64,000 bases of DNA from Streptomyces mirabilis (GTDB taxonomy: Bacteria; Actinomycetota; Actinomycetes; Streptomycetales; Streptomycetaceae): assembly GCF_039503195.1 (NCBI RefSeq), contig NZ_JBCJKP010000001.1:8928001-8992000 (forward strand). The letters run 5' to 3'. The position numbers were made by a program, and so were the translations under genes. Shown piece after piece: positions 1 to 9,049 of this stretch (positions are counted from its first letter, which is position 1; each line of letters begins with the position of its first letter). The notes beneath the pieces are model-generated. The model saw only the letters and a list, made by a program, of their open reading frames with translations, was not told where the DNA came from and ran no database searches.

Positions 1-876
1 CCAGCGCCGCGCGGGCGGCACCTGGGCCGCCGCGAACACCGCGCCGACGGCCGTGACCCCGCCCAGTGCGACCGGCAGCCGTTCGACGGCCGCGTAGTGG
101 CGGTAGCGGAAGTCGGGCCCGTAGCGCTCCAGCACCCGCGCCGAACGCTGCACGATCTGGGCGTCGATGGTGGGCAGCGGCAGCGCCCACGCCCCGACCT
201 CCTTGGCGAACCGCGGTGTGCTCAGGGGCGCGTGTGCCCGCCGTCCGACCAGCCGTGGTTCGTGCCGCCCACGATCCCGCGCCGCGGCTAGGATCTGCCG
301 CCCGCGCGCGAACTGGGTGAGCGCGGAGGCGAACGTGCCGCCCGAGAACATCGCCTGTGCGCGGACGAAGCCGTCGACCCGCAGCGGCACGTCCTCGGGC
401 AGCTGCCGCACCGTGAAATAGGCGCCCAGGTCGTGCGGAATCGAGTCGAAACCGCAGGCGTGCACCAGGCGGGCCCCCGTCTCCCGCGCGCGGGCGTCGT
501 GCCGGACGTACATCAGATCCACGAACTCGGGCTCGCCGGTGAGGTCCACATAGTCGGTGCCCGCGTCGGCGCAGGCTGCGACCAGCTCCTCGCCGTGCAG
601 TATGTAGGGCCCGACGGTCGTCGCCACCACGCGCGCGCCGCGGGCGAGTTCGCGCAGCGACGCCGGATCGGCGACATCCGCCACCAGCACGTCGGGGGCG
701 CCGGACAGCCGCTCCCGCAGCCGTGCCAGCTTCTCCTCGTCGCGGCCCGCGATCGCCCAGCGCAGCCCCTCGGGCGCGTGGGCGGCGAGGTACTCCGCGG
801 TGAGGGCCCCGACGAACCCGGTGGCTCCGAAGAGCACGATGTCGTACGTGCGAGCCGTTCCGTTCAGCCTGCTCAT
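1..876 (-). CDS. Saccharopine-dehydrogenase-like / trans-acting enoyl reductase family protein, 3' end outside window
   Basis: Reads leftward from an ATG at 876 and runs open to the window edge, so the C-terminus is missing. The N-terminus (MSRLNGTARTYDIVLFGATG) is a Rossmann dinucleotide-binding loop with a GATGFVG turn, followed by an AGRDEEKL segment typical of saccharopine dehydrogenase-like reductases. Farther in are the family blocks YVDLTGE and HACGFDSIPHDLG. Members include the mycobacterial trans-acting enoyl reductases, but the substrate cannot be told from sequence. It diverges from the acyl-CoA degradation operon starting at 1173, so the two may share the regulatory region between them. 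Confidence 0.85.
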   Translation of the reverse strand, partial: MSRLNGTARTYDIVLFGATGFVGALTAEYLAAHAPEGLRWAIAGRDEEKLARLRERLSGAPDVLVADVADPASLRELARGARVVATTVGPYILHGEELVAACADAGTDYVDLTGEPEFVDLMYVRHDARARETGARLVHACGFDSIPHDLGAYFTVRQLPEDVPLRVDGFVRAQAMFSGGTFASALTQFARGRQILAAARDRGRHEPRLVGRRAHAPLSTPRFAKEVGAWALPLPTIDAQIVQRSARVLERYGPDFRYRHYAAVERLPVALGGVTAVGAVFAAAQVPPARRW

Positions 877-1078
877 GACACCCCATCTGTCGTGCGCGAA
901 GCGCCGTTGTCGGTGGCTGAGGCTAGCGTGAGGTACGAGCAGCCGAACGATGAGGTCGACACAGAGGTCGGAGGTGGCCGTGGCCGTGCAGGGGAACGCG
1001 CGCCGGCCGTGCGGCGGCATACGCCGCTGACATGCCCTGTTTCATGACCTTTCGGCATGATCCGCCACTAGGGATTTA

Positions 1079-1092
1079 ACTAAGCGCTTGCT
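1079..1092. promoter_or_regulatory. TetR-like operator candidate upstream of acyl-CoA operon
   Basis: The 14-mer ACTAAGCGCTTGCT contains the perfect 8-bp palindrome AAGCGCTT and is nearly symmetric beyond it. It lies 80 bp before the operon start at 1173, in the shared region with the divergent reductase gene. It matches 13 of 14 positions of the KstR2-type consensus AnCAAGnnCTTGnT as I remember it. Binding by a TetR-family acyl-CoA regulator is inference; no such regulator lies next to it. Confidence 0.45.
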
Positions 1093-1133
1093 CGCTGGGG
1101 GCTTGCCCGGCGTGGAACACGTTCTTAACATCT

Positions 1134-1148
1134 CTGATGTCACATCAG
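1134..1148. promoter_or_regulatory. Short dyad CTGATG-TCA-CATCAG before the operon start
   Basis: Perfect 6-3-6 inverted repeat 24 bp upstream of the ATG at 1173. The word TGTCAC also recurs at 1139 and 1152. The position would suit an operator over the promoter or leader. There is no direct evidence of function. Confidence 0.3.
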
Positions 1149-1172
1149 TGGTGTCACAGTGCTGGGGGCTCG

Positions 1173-2339
1173 ATGGCAGTGGCAGGGACGCCGGCGTACG
1201 GCCCGCTGGCGGGAGTGCGCGTGGTGGAGCTGGCGGGCATCGGCCCCGGCCCGTTCGCCGCCATGCTCCTGGCCGACCTCGGCGCGGACGTCGTCCGCGT
1301 GGACCGGCCCGGCGGCACGGGGCTCGCCGTCAACCCGGAGTACGACATCACCAACCGCAACAAGCGGTCGGTCGTGATCGACCTCAAGGCCGAGGACGGC
1401 CCCGTCCGCGTCCTCGATCTGGTCGAACGCGCGGACATCCTCGTCGAGGGCTACCGCCCCGGCGTCGCCGAGCGCCTCGGCGTCGGCCCCGAGACCTGCC
1501 ACGCCCGCAACCCGCGGCTCGTCTACGGCCGGATGACCGGCTGGGGCCAGCAGGGCCCGCTCGCCCCGCGTGCCGGGCACGACATCGCGTACATCGCCCT
1601 CACCGGCACCCTCGGCATGATCGGCAGGCCGGACGAGCCGCCCACGGTCCCCGCGAACCTCGTCGGCGACTACGCGGGCGGCTCGCTCTACCTCGTCGTC
1701 GGCGTCCTCGCCGCGCTCCACCACGCGCGCGCCACCGGCGTCGGGCAGGTCGTGGACACGGCGATCGTCGACGGCGCCGCGCACCTCGCCTCGATGATCC
1801 ACGGCATGCTCGCCGCGGGCGGCTGGCAGGACCGGCGCGGCGCCAACCTCCTGGACGGCGGCTGCCCGTACTACGGCACCTACGAGACGGCCGACGGGAA
1901 GTACATGGCGGTGGGCGCCCTGGAGCAGCAGTTCTACGCCGAGTTCGTGGAACTGCTCGGCATCGAGGAGTACGCCGACGCCCGCAAGGACCTGGCCCGC
2001 TGGGGCGAGCTGCGGGAGGCGGTCGCGGCCCGCTTCAAGACCCGCACCAGGGACGAGTGGACCGCGGTCTTCGAGGGCTCCGACGCCTGCGTGGCCCCCG
2101 TCCTGTCGCTGCGGGAGGCCCCGGCCCATCCCCACCTCGCCGCCCGCGGCACCTTCACCGACCACGGCGGCATCACCCAGCCCGCCCCCGCACCCCGCTT
2201 CTCCCTGACCCGCACCTCCGTCCGCACCGGCCCCGCCCTGCCCGGCGCCGACACCGCGGACGTGGCCCGCGACTGGGACGTACCGCGGCTGACGGGGCAC
2301 GGCCTCGTGAAGGACGACTCGATGAAGGACGGCGACTGA
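1173..2339 (+). CDS. CaiB/BaiF-family alpha-methylacyl-CoA racemase-type protein
   Basis: 388 aa. Family III CoA-transferase fold, closest to alpha-methylacyl-CoA racemases, which invert the 2-methyl centre of branched acyl-CoAs before beta-oxidation. The racemase residues are present: H136 in GHDIAY, D166 in GDYAGG, and the later GTYETADG and VGALEQQF blocks that carry the active-site Glu region. A GTG/ATG-rich stretch allows starts up to 12 codons earlier. The ATG at 1173 was chosen because a G-rich ribosome site (1164-1168) precedes it and the family consensus begins just after. The stop overlaps the next ATG by one base, so the operon is translationally coupled. Confidence 0.88.
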   Translation: MAVAGTPAYGPLAGVRVVELAGIGPGPFAAMLLADLGADVVRVDRPGGTGLAVNPEYDITNRNKRSVVIDLKAEDGPVRVLDLVERADILVEGYRPGVAERLGVGPETCHARNPRLVYGRMTGWGQQGPLAPRAGHDIAYIALTGTLGMIGRPDEPPTVPANLVGDYAGGSLYLVVGVLAALHHARATGVGQVVDTAIVDGAAHLASMIHGMLAAGGWQDRRGANLLDGGCPYYGTYETADGKYMAVGALEQQFYAEFVELLGIEEYADARKDLARWGELREAVAARFKTRTRDEWTAVFEGSDACVAPVLSLREAPAHPHLAARGTFTDHGGITQPAPAPRFSLTRTSVRTGPALPGADTADVARDWDVPRLTGHGLVKDDSMKDGD

Positions 2340-3352
2340 TGGAGCTCTCCCTCCCGCTCGACTACGCCGGCGACCCCCGGCAGGCCGCCGGCGAGGTCGC
2401 CGCCCTGGAGTCCGCGGGTCTGGACGCCGTCTGGGTCGCGGAGGCCTACGGCTTCGACGCGCCCACGATCATGGGCTATCTGGCCGCCCGCACCGAGCGC
2501 ATGAAGATCGGCTCCGGGATCCTCAACGTCTACTCGCGCACCCCGGCGCTCCTCGCGCAGACCGCCGCCGGACTCGACGCGCTCTCGGGCGGCCGCGCCA
2601 TGCTGGGGCTCGGTGCCTCAGGCCCGCAGGTCGTCGAGGGCTGGCACGGGAAGGCGTACGACAAGCCACTGGGCCGCACCCGCGAGGCCATCGAACTGAC
2701 CCGCCGCATCCTGCGCCGCGAGGTCATCGACCACCACGGCATCACCGACATGCCCCGCCCCGGCGGCCCGGGCAAGCCCCTGAAGCTCCTCACCAAGCCG
2801 GTGCGCCCCGACATCCCGCTGTACGTGGCGTCCCTGGGCCCCGCCAACGTCCGGATGACCGCCGAAGTCGCCGACGGCTGGCTGCCCACCCTCTTCATCC
2901 CGGAGAAGGCCCACCAGGTGTGGGGCGGCCCCCTCGCGGAGGGCGCCGCACTGCGGGACCCGGCGCTCGGCCCGCTGCGGACCGTCGCGGGCGGCCTGCT
3001 CGCCATCGGCGAGGACGCGGCGGCCGTACGGGAACTCGCGCGACCCAAAATCGCCCTCTACGTAGGCGGCATGGGCGCCCCCGGCAAGAACTTCTACAAC
3101 GACCTCGCGGTGGCCTACGGCTACGAGAAGGAGGCCCGGCTCATCCAGGAGCTGTATCTCGCCGGCCGGAAGAAGGAGGCCGAGGCCGCCGTACCTGCCG
3201 AGTTCTGCGAGCTGATCTCGCTGTGCGGGCCGGAGAGCTATGTCCGCGAGCGTGTCGAGGCCTTCCGGGAGGCCGGGGTCGACATGCTCAACATCACTCC
3301 CGTGGGGCCGGAGCCGGCCCGCCTGGTCGAGACCGTCAAGAGCTGGCTCTAG
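2339..3352 (+). CDS. LLM-class (luciferase-like, probably F420-dependent) oxidoreductase
   Basis: 337 aa, a typical length for the luciferase-like monooxygenase/F420 oxidoreductase TIM-barrel family. Visible family blocks are the N-terminal AGLDAVWVAEAYGFDA, then TERMKIGSGILNVYSRTP, LGLGASGPQVVEGWHG and IPLYVASLGPANV. The start ATG overlaps the preceding TGA (TGATG). Position between a racemase and an acyl-CoA dehydrogenase suggests a redox step on the same acyl substrate, but F420 versus FMN use and the substrate are inferred only from the family. Confidence 0.85.
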   Translation: MELSLPLDYAGDPRQAAGEVAALESAGLDAVWVAEAYGFDAPTIMGYLAARTERMKIGSGILNVYSRTPALLAQTAAGLDALSGGRAMLGLGASGPQVVEGWHGKAYDKPLGRTREAIELTRRILRREVIDHHGITDMPRPGGPGKPLKLLTKPVRPDIPLYVASLGPANVRMTAEVADGWLPTLFIPEKAHQVWGGPLAEGAALRDPALGPLRTVAGGLLAIGEDAAAVRELARPKIALYVGGMGAPGKNFYNDLAVAYGYEKEARLIQELYLAGRKKEAEAAVPAEFCELISLCGPESYVRERVEAFREAGVDMLNITPVGPEPARLVETVKSWL

Positions 3353-3366
3353 GAGGGCATTCACGC

Positions 3367-4509
3367 ATGAAGCGGCAGATTTTCGGCGCCGAGCACGACG
3401 CGTTCCGGGAGACGGTGCGCACCTTCCTCGCGAAGGAGGTGACGCCGTACTACGAACAGTGGGAGACGGACGGCATCGTCTCGCGCGAGGCCTGGCGCGC
3501 CGCCGGGAGACAGGGGCTGCTCGGCCTCGCCGTACCGGAGGAGTACGGAGGCGGCGGCAACGCCGACTTCCGCTACAGCGCCGTACTCGCCGAGGAGTTC
3601 ACGCGCGCGGGGGCCGCCGGTCTCGCCCTCGGGCTGCACAACGACATCATCGGGCCGTATCTGACGGACCTGGCCACCGAGGAGCAGAAACGGCGCTGGC
3701 TGCCCGGGTTCTGCGACGGTTCGCTCATCACGGCGATCGCGATGACCGAGCCCGGCGCCGGATCCGACCTCCAGGGCATCAGGACGCACGCCGAGGACCG
3801 GGGCGACCACTGGCTGCTCAACGGCTCCAAGACCTTCATCTCGAACGGGATCCTCGCCGACCTGGTGATCGTCGTCGCGAAGACGACCCCGGAGGGCGGC
3901 GCCCACGGTCTGTCTCTGCTCGTCGTCGAGCGCGGCATGGCAGGCTTCGAGCGTGGCCGCAATCTCGACAAGATCGGGCAGAAGGCGCAGGACACGGCCG
4001 AGCTGTTCTTCCACGACGTACGCGTCCCCAAGGAGAACCTGCTCGGGGAGCTCAACGGCGCCTTCGTGCACCTCATGACGAACCTCGCGCAGGAACGCAT
4101 GGGCATCGCCGTCGCCGGGATCGCGGCGGCCGAGCACCTGCTGGAGATCACCACCCAGTACGTCAAGGAGCGCGAGGCCTTCGGACGGCCGCTGTCCAAG
4201 CTCCAGCACATCCGCTTCGAGATAGCCGAGATGGCGACCGAGTGCGCCGTCACCCGTACGTTCCTCGACCGCTGCGTCGTCGACCACACGAACGGCGAAC
4301 TCGACGCCGTGCACGCCTCGATGGCCAAGTGGTGGGCCACCGAACTGCAAAAACGCGTCGCGGACCGCTGCCTCCAGCTGCACGGCGGCTACGGCTACAT
4401 GACGGAGTACCGCGTCGCCAGGGCCTTCACCGACGGCCGCATCCAGACCATCTACGGCGGGACCACAGAGATCATGAAGGAGATCATCGGCCGCTCCCTG
4501 CTCGGCTGA
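3367..4509 (+). CDS. Acyl-CoA dehydrogenase (long-chain/LCAD-like)
   Basis: 380 aa, full length for an FAD acyl-CoA dehydrogenase. It has the FAD-binding [15 protein letters not shown] block, the central [10 protein letters not shown] helix and the C-terminal [11 protein letters not shown] motif. Medium-chain enzymes carry the catalytic Glu in YEGT; here it is YGGT, as in LCAD, where the base sits on the earlier helix ([14 protein letters not shown] region). Strong ribosome site AGGAGGG at 3351, 10 bases before the ATG. Third gene of the operon; introduces the 2,3 double bond into the acyl-CoA. Confidence 0.92.
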   Translation: MKRQIFGAEHDAFRETVRTFLAKEVTPYYEQWETDGIVSREAWRAAGRQGLLGLAVPEEYGGGGNADFRYSAVLAEEFTRAGAAGLALGLHNDIIGPYLTDLATEEQKRRWLPGFCDGSLITAIAMTEPGAGSDLQGIRTHAEDRGDHWLLNGSKTFISNGILADLVIVVAKTTPEGGAHGLSLLVVERGMAGFERGRNLDKIGQKAQDTAELFFHDVRVPKENLLGELNGAFVHLMTNLAQERMGIAVAGIAAAEHLLEITTQYVKEREAFGRPLSKLQHIRFEIAEMATECAVTRTFLDRCVVDHTNGELDAVHASMAKWWATELQKRVADRCLQLHGGYGYMTEYRVARAFTDGRIQTIYGGTTEIMKEIIGRSLLG

Positions 4510-4539
4510 TCCTCCGCACCCTCCCCGAAAGGCTTATCA

Positions 4540-5754
4540 GTGAGCACCGAAGCGTACGTGTACGACGCGATCCGCACCCCGCGCGGGCGCGGCAAGGCGA
4601 ACGGCGCCCTGCACGGCACCAAGCCCATCGACCTGGTCGTCGGCCTCATCCACGAGATCCAGCACCGCTTGCCGGGCCTGGACCCGGCCGCGATCGACGA
4701 CATCGTGCTCGGTGTCGTGGGCCCGGTCGGCGACCAGGGCTCCGACATCGCGCGGATCGCCGCGATCGCCGCCGGACTGCCCGACACGGTCGCCGGCGTC
4801 CAGGAGAACCGCTTCTGTGCCTCGGGCCTGGAAGCCGTCAACCTGGCCGCGATGAAGGTCCGCTCCGGCTGGGAGGACCTGGTGCTCGCGGGCGGCGTCG
4901 AGTCGATGTCGCGTGTGCCCATGGCCTCGGACGGCGGCGCCTGGTTCGCCGACCCGATGACCAACATCGCCACCAACTTCGTGCCGCAGGGCATCGGCGC
5001 CGACCTCATCGCCACCATCGAGGGCTTCTCACGGCGGGACGTCGACGAGTACGCGGCCCTCTCCCAGGAGCGCGCGGCCGCCGCCTGGAAGGACGGCCGC
5101 TTCGACCGGTCCGTCGTCCCCGTGAAGGACCGCAGCGGGCTCGTCGTCCTCGACCACGACGAGCACATGCGCCCCGGCACCACCGCCGACTCGCTCGGCA
5201 AGCTGAAGCCCTCGTTCGCGGACATCGGCGAGCTGGGCGGTTTCGACGCCGTGGCGCTGCAGAAGTACCACTGGGTCGAGGAGATCGACCACGTCCACCA
5301 CGCGGGCAACTCCTCCGGCATCGTCGACGGAGCCTCCCTGGTCGCCATCGGCTCCAAGGAGGTCGGCGAGCGCCACGGCCTCACCCCCCGCGCGCGGATC
5401 GTCGCCGCCGCCGTCTCCGGCTCCGAGCCCACCATCATGCTCACCGGCCCCGCGCCCGCGACCCGCAAGGCGCTCGCCAAGGCCGGTCTGACCATCGACG
5501 ACATCGACCTCGTGGAGATCAACGAGGCCTTCGCCGCCGTCGTCCTGCGCTTCGTGAAGGACATGGGCCTGTCCCTCGACAAGGTCAACGTCAACGGCGG
5601 CGCGATCGCGCTCGGCCACCCGCTCGGCGCCACCGGCGCGATGATCCTCGGCAGCCTCGTCGACGAACTCGAGCGCCAGGACAAGCGCTACGGCCTGGCC
5701 ACGTTGTGCGTGGGCGGCGGCATGGGCATCGCGACCATCGTCGAGCGCCTGTAA
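4540..5754 (+). CDS. fadA: Acetyl-CoA C-acyltransferase (thiolase)
   Basis: 404 aa from a GTG start. The thiolase catalytic set is intact: nucleophile C93 in [13 protein letters not shown]360 in [14 protein letters not shown] and C390 in [10 protein letters not shown]. It cleaves 3-ketoacyl-CoA to acetyl-CoA and a shortened acyl-CoA. A GAAAGG ribosome site lies 7 bases upstream. Followed 58 bp later by the multifunctional hydratase/dehydrogenase, which makes its substrate, so the two form a classic FadA-FadB pair. Confidence 0.93.
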   Translation: MSTEAYVYDAIRTPRGRGKANGALHGTKPIDLVVGLIHEIQHRLPGLDPAAIDDIVLGVVGPVGDQGSDIARIAAIAAGLPDTVAGVQENRFCASGLEAVNLAAMKVRSGWEDLVLAGGVESMSRVPMASDGGAWFADPMTNIATNFVPQGIGADLIATIEGFSRRDVDEYAALSQERAAAAWKDGRFDRSVVPVKDRSGLVVLDHDEHMRPGTTADSLGKLKPSFADIGELGGFDAVALQKYHWVEEIDHVHHAGNSSGIVDGASLVAIGSKEVGERHGLTPRARIVAAAVSGSEPTIMLTGPAPATRKALAKAGLTIDDIDLVEINEAFAAVVLRFVKDMGLSLDKVNVNGGAIALGHPLGATGAMILGSLVDELERQDKRYGLATLCVGGGMGIATIVERL

Positions 5755-5812
5755 CCCCCGGCGGGACCCCCAGACTTCCACGGCTTAAACGGCTTCTACG
5801 GAGACCCTCCTC

Positions 5813-7987
5813 ATGACCGAGAGCACCACCATCCGCTGGGAACAGGACGAGACCGGTGTCGTCACCCTCGTCCTCGACGACCCCAACCAGTCCGCCAACA
5901 CCATGAACCAGGCCTTCAAGGACTCGATCGCGGCGATCGCCGAACGCGCCGAGGCCGAGAAGGACTCCATCCGGGGCATCATCTACACCTCCGCCAAGAA
6001 AACCTTCTTCGCGGGCGGCGACCTCAAGGACATGATCAAGGCAGGCCCGGAGAACGCCCAGGAGGCCTTCGACACCGGCACGGCCATCAAGTCCTCCCTG
6101 CGCCGCATCGAGACCCTGGGCAAGCCGGTCGTCGCCGCCATCAACGGCGCGGCCCTCGGCGGCGGCTACGAGATCGCCCTCGCCTCCCACCACCGCGTCG
6201 CCCTCGACGCCCCCGGCTCCAAGATCGGCCTGCCCGAGGTGACCCTCGGCCTGCTGCCCGCGGGCGGCGGCGTCACCCGCACCGTCCGCCTCATGGGCAT
6301 CACCGACGCGCTGCTGAAGGTGCTCCTCCAGGGCACCCAGTACTCCCCGCAGCGGGCCCTGGAGAACGGGCTCGTCCACGAAGTGGCGGCCAATCCCGAG
6401 GAGATGCTCGCCAAGGCGCGCGCCTTCATCGACGCCAACCCCGAGTCGCACCAGCCCTGGGACAAGCCCGGCTACAAGATCCCGGGCGGCACGCCGTCGA
6501 ACCCGAAGTTCGCCGCCAACCTGCCCGCCTTCCCGGCCAACCTGAGGAAGCAGCTCAACGGCGCCCCCTACCCGGCACCGCGCAACATCATGGCGGCCGC
6601 CGTCGAGGGCTCCCAGGTCGACTTCGAGACCGCGCTGGTCATCGAGGCCCGCTACTTCACCGAGCTGGTCACCGGGCAGACCTCGAAGAACATGATCCAG
6701 GCGTTCTTCTTCGACCTCCAGGCGGTCAACTCCGGCGCCAACCGTCCCCAGGGCATCGCGCCGCGCCAGGTCCGCAGGGTCGCCGTCCTGGGCGCCGGGA
6801 TGATGGGCGCCGGCATCGCCTACTCGTGCGCCCGCGCGGGCATCGACGTCGTCCTGAAGGACGTGTCGGCGGACGCGGCGGCCAAGGGCAAGGCCTACTC
6901 CGAGAAGCTCTGCGCGAAGGCCGTCTCCCGGGGCCGTACGACCCAGGAGAAGGCCGACGAGCTGCTCGCCCGCATCACGCCCACCGCCGACCCGAACGAC
7001 CTGGCCGGCTGCGACGCCGTCATCGAGGCCGTCTTCGAGGACACGGCTCTCAAGCACAAGGTGTTCCAGGAGATCCAGAACGTCGTCGAGCCCGACGCGC
7101 TGCTGTGCTCCAACACCTCGACCTTGCCGATCACCGTGCTCGCCGAGGGCGTGGATCGGCAGGACGACTTCATCGGACTGCACTTCTTCTCGCCCGTCGA
7201 CAAGATGCCCCTCGTCGAGATCATCAAGGGCGAGCGGACCGGCGACGAGGCACTGGCGCGCGCCTTCGACCTCGTACGGCAGATCAAGAAGACCCCGATC
7301 GTCGTCAACGACTCGCGCGGCTTCTTCACCTCCCGCGTCATCGGCCACTTCATCAACGAGGGCGTCGCGATGGTCGGCGAGGGCATCGAGCCCGCCTCCG
7401 TCGAGCAGGCGGCGGCCCAGGCGGGCTACCCGGCCAAGGTCCTCTCCCTGATGGACGAGCTGACGCTCACCCTGCCGCGCAAGATCCGCAAGGAGTCCAG
7501 GCAGGCCGTCGAGGAGGCGGGCGGCACCTGGCGGACGCACCCGGCGGAGGCGGTCATCGACCGCATGGTCGACGAGTTCGGCCGCACCGGGCGCAGCGGC
7601 GGCGCGGGCTTCTACGAGTACGGCGCGGACGGCAAGCGCGGCAAGCTCTGGCCCGGCCTGCGGGAGCACTACACCAAGCCCGGTCACGAGATCCCGTTCA
7701 AGGACATGCAGGAGCGCATGCTCTTCTCCGAGGCGCTGGACACCGTCCGGCTCCTGGAGGAGGGCGTGCTCACGTCCGTCGCGGACGCCAACATCGGGTC
7801 CATCTTCGGGATCGGCTTCCCGGGCTGGACCGGCGGCGTGCTCCAGTACATCAACGGCTACGACGGAGGTCCGGCCGGATTCGTGGCCCGCGCGCGTGAA
7901 CTCGCCGAGCGCTACGGGGAGCGGTTCACGCCGCCCGCGCTGCTCGTCGAGAAGGCGGAGACGGGCGAGAGGTTCAGCGACAGCTGA
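5813..7987 (+). CDS. fadB: Fused enoyl-CoA hydratase / 3-hydroxyacyl-CoA dehydrogenase (FadB/FadJ type)
   Basis: 724 aa, the usual length. Residues 1-300 are a crotonase domain with FAGGDLKDM and LGGGYEIALASHHR forming the oxyanion hole. From about 323 begins the NAD Rossmann domain (VAVLGAGMMGAGIA), followed by the dehydrogenase blocks SNTSTLPI, IGLHFFSPVDKMPLVEII and NDSRGFFTSR. It hydrates the enoyl-CoA and oxidises the hydroxyacyl-CoA. Last gene of the operon; it ends 52 bp before the stop of the converging MerR gene. Confidence 0.95.
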   Translation: MTESTTIRWEQDETGVVTLVLDDPNQSANTMNQAFKDSIAAIAERAEAEKDSIRGIIYTSAKKTFFAGGDLKDMIKAGPENAQEAFDTGTAIKSSLRRIETLGKPVVAAINGAALGGGYEIALASHHRVALDAPGSKIGLPEVTLGLLPAGGGVTRTVRLMGITDALLKVLLQGTQYSPQRALENGLVHEVAANPEEMLAKARAFIDANPESHQPWDKPGYKIPGGTPSNPKFAANLPAFPANLRKQLNGAPYPAPRNIMAAAVEGSQVDFETALVIEARYFTELVTGQTSKNMIQAFFFDLQAVNSGANRPQGIAPRQVRRVAVLGAGMMGAGIAYSCARAGIDVVLKDVSADAAAKGKAYSEKLCAKAVSRGRTTQEKADELLARITPTADPNDLAGCDAVIEAVFEDTALKHKVFQEIQNVVEPDALLCSNTSTLPITVLAEGVDRQDDFIGLHFFSPVDKMPLVEIIKGERTGDEALARAFDLVRQIKKTPIVVNDSRGFFTSRVIGHFINEGVAMVGEGIEPASVEQAAAQAGYPAKVLSLMDELTLTLPRKIRKESRQAVEEAGGTWRTHPAEAVIDRMVDEFGRTGRSGGAGFYEYGADGKRGKLWPGLREHYTKPGHEIPFKDMQERMLFSEALDTVRLLEEGVLTSVADANIGSIFGIGFPGWTGGVLQYINGYDGGPAGFVARARELAERYGERFTPPALLVEKAETGERFSDS

Positions 7988-8022
7988 CGGATCGCCGAGC
8001 AGGAGGCGCGCGGGTGTGGGTC

Positions 8023-8057
8023 AGGAGTCCTCAGTGGCTCAGGACTCCTTGAGCCAC
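8023..8057. terminator. Bidirectional terminator with two alternative hairpins
   Basis: AGGAGTCCT at 8023-8031 pairs perfectly with AGGACTCCT at 8041-8049 (9-nt loop). GTGGCTCA at 8034-8041 pairs perfectly with TGAGCCAC at 8050-8057. The two stems overlap and exclude each other. They sit between converging genes and include the MerR stop codon, so each strand may use a different fold. Confidence 0.6.
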
Positions 8058-8782
8058 TCCCGCAGCTCCGCCTTCAGGGAGCGCTGGAACGTGGTCAGCA
8101 GCGCCTGCACCACCAGCGGCTGCATGTGGGCCGACAGGGACTTCACCGCCGCCACCGACTCGTGCTCGCCCACCGCCTCGCGCAGCAACGCGGACAGCTC
8201 GCGTGCCGCGGCGCGGGAGTGCTCCAGCAGGACGCCGCGCGCGGCGAGGATCGACTCGTGCGCGAGCGGTACGTCGAGGAGCTGGACGCCGAGCGCCAGC
8301 AGCGCCGGGTCCACGCGGAAGGAGTCCGGGGCGGCCGGGGAGCCCGAGGAGTGCGCGGTGCCGGTGGTGCCCTCGGCCCGCTCGATGATGTTCATCGCGA
8401 CCAGCCGCTCCAGGTCCTCCTCGCCCAGGGGGCGGCCGGCCCGCCGTTCCAGTTCCTCGCGCGTCACGTCCTCCGCCGCGTCCGGCGCCCAGGAGGCGAC
8501 CACGGCACGGTGAAGGGCGAGATCCTGGGCGCTCAGGTCGGCCGGCAGCTGCTGAAGATGGCGCTCGATCGCGGCGAGCGTCATGCCCTGGCGCTGCAGC
8601 TCCTCGATGAGCGCGAGCCGGGCCAGGTGCTCCTGGCTGTAGTGCCCCACCCGCCGGGGTCCGATCACGGGCGGCGGGAGCAGTCCCTTGGAGCTGTAGA
8701 AGCGGATCGTACGGACCGTGACGCCCGCGCGTGCGGCCAGCTCGTCGACCGTGAGCGTCGGCTCCTCGGTGTCCGTCGTCAT
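8039..8782 (-). CDS. MerR-family transcriptional regulator
   Basis: 247 aa. The N-terminal winged-helix reads TVDELAARAGVTVRTIRFYS then a GHYSQEHLARL block, the MerR DNA-binding signature. The C-terminal 150 residues are helical and do not match a metal-site MerR. The frame is open farther upstream, but the chosen ATG (8782) directly precedes the conserved domain and has GAGGCGAGGA as ribosome site. It faces the beta-oxidation operon tail to tail and shares its terminator. Effector unknown; lipid or acyl-CoA sensing is only a guess from context. Confidence 0.85.
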   Translation of the reverse strand: MTTDTEEPTLTVDELAARAGVTVRTIRFYSSKGLLPPPVIGPRRVGHYSQEHLARLALIEELQRQGMTLAAIERHLQQLPADLSAQDLALHRAVVASWAPDAAEDVTREELERRAGRPLGEEDLERLVAMNIIERAEGTTGTAHSSGSPAAPDSFRVDPALLALGVQLLDVPLAHESILAARGVLLEHSRAAARELSALLREAVGEHESVAAVKSLSAHMQPLVVQALLTTFQRSLKAELREWLKES

Positions 8783-9049
8783 GGCAGGTCCTCGCCTCTT
8801 CGATGGTGCAGCGATCAGGTGCAACAGTATTGCTGTCTCACCGGTCCTGTGAAAGCGCTGTCGACGAGTTCTGCACCCCTTGATCACCATGTGAGATGTT
8901 CCGCGGTGTGAGCTGTGCCATCGCATCCGGGGGGATGCCTCGGGGAAGGTTGCTCCTTGGTCTGCGCCGCGTCAGGGGTGGTGCGGGCCGAGGCACATCC
9001 GGAAACCCGCGTACTCGGTGCGTGGGCGCACCAGAGAGTAGATCCACGC

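Noticed and set aside
1140..2300. Long leftward open frame opposite the racemase gene
   Set aside because: Shadow of the high-GC coding strand: Gly/Val/Arg/Ala-rich translation without motifs or ribosome site. The + strand frame has intact catalytic residues.
5591..7687. 698-codon leftward open frame across thiolase and fadB
   Set aside because: Antisense of two clear enzymes; low-complexity product. A GC artefact.
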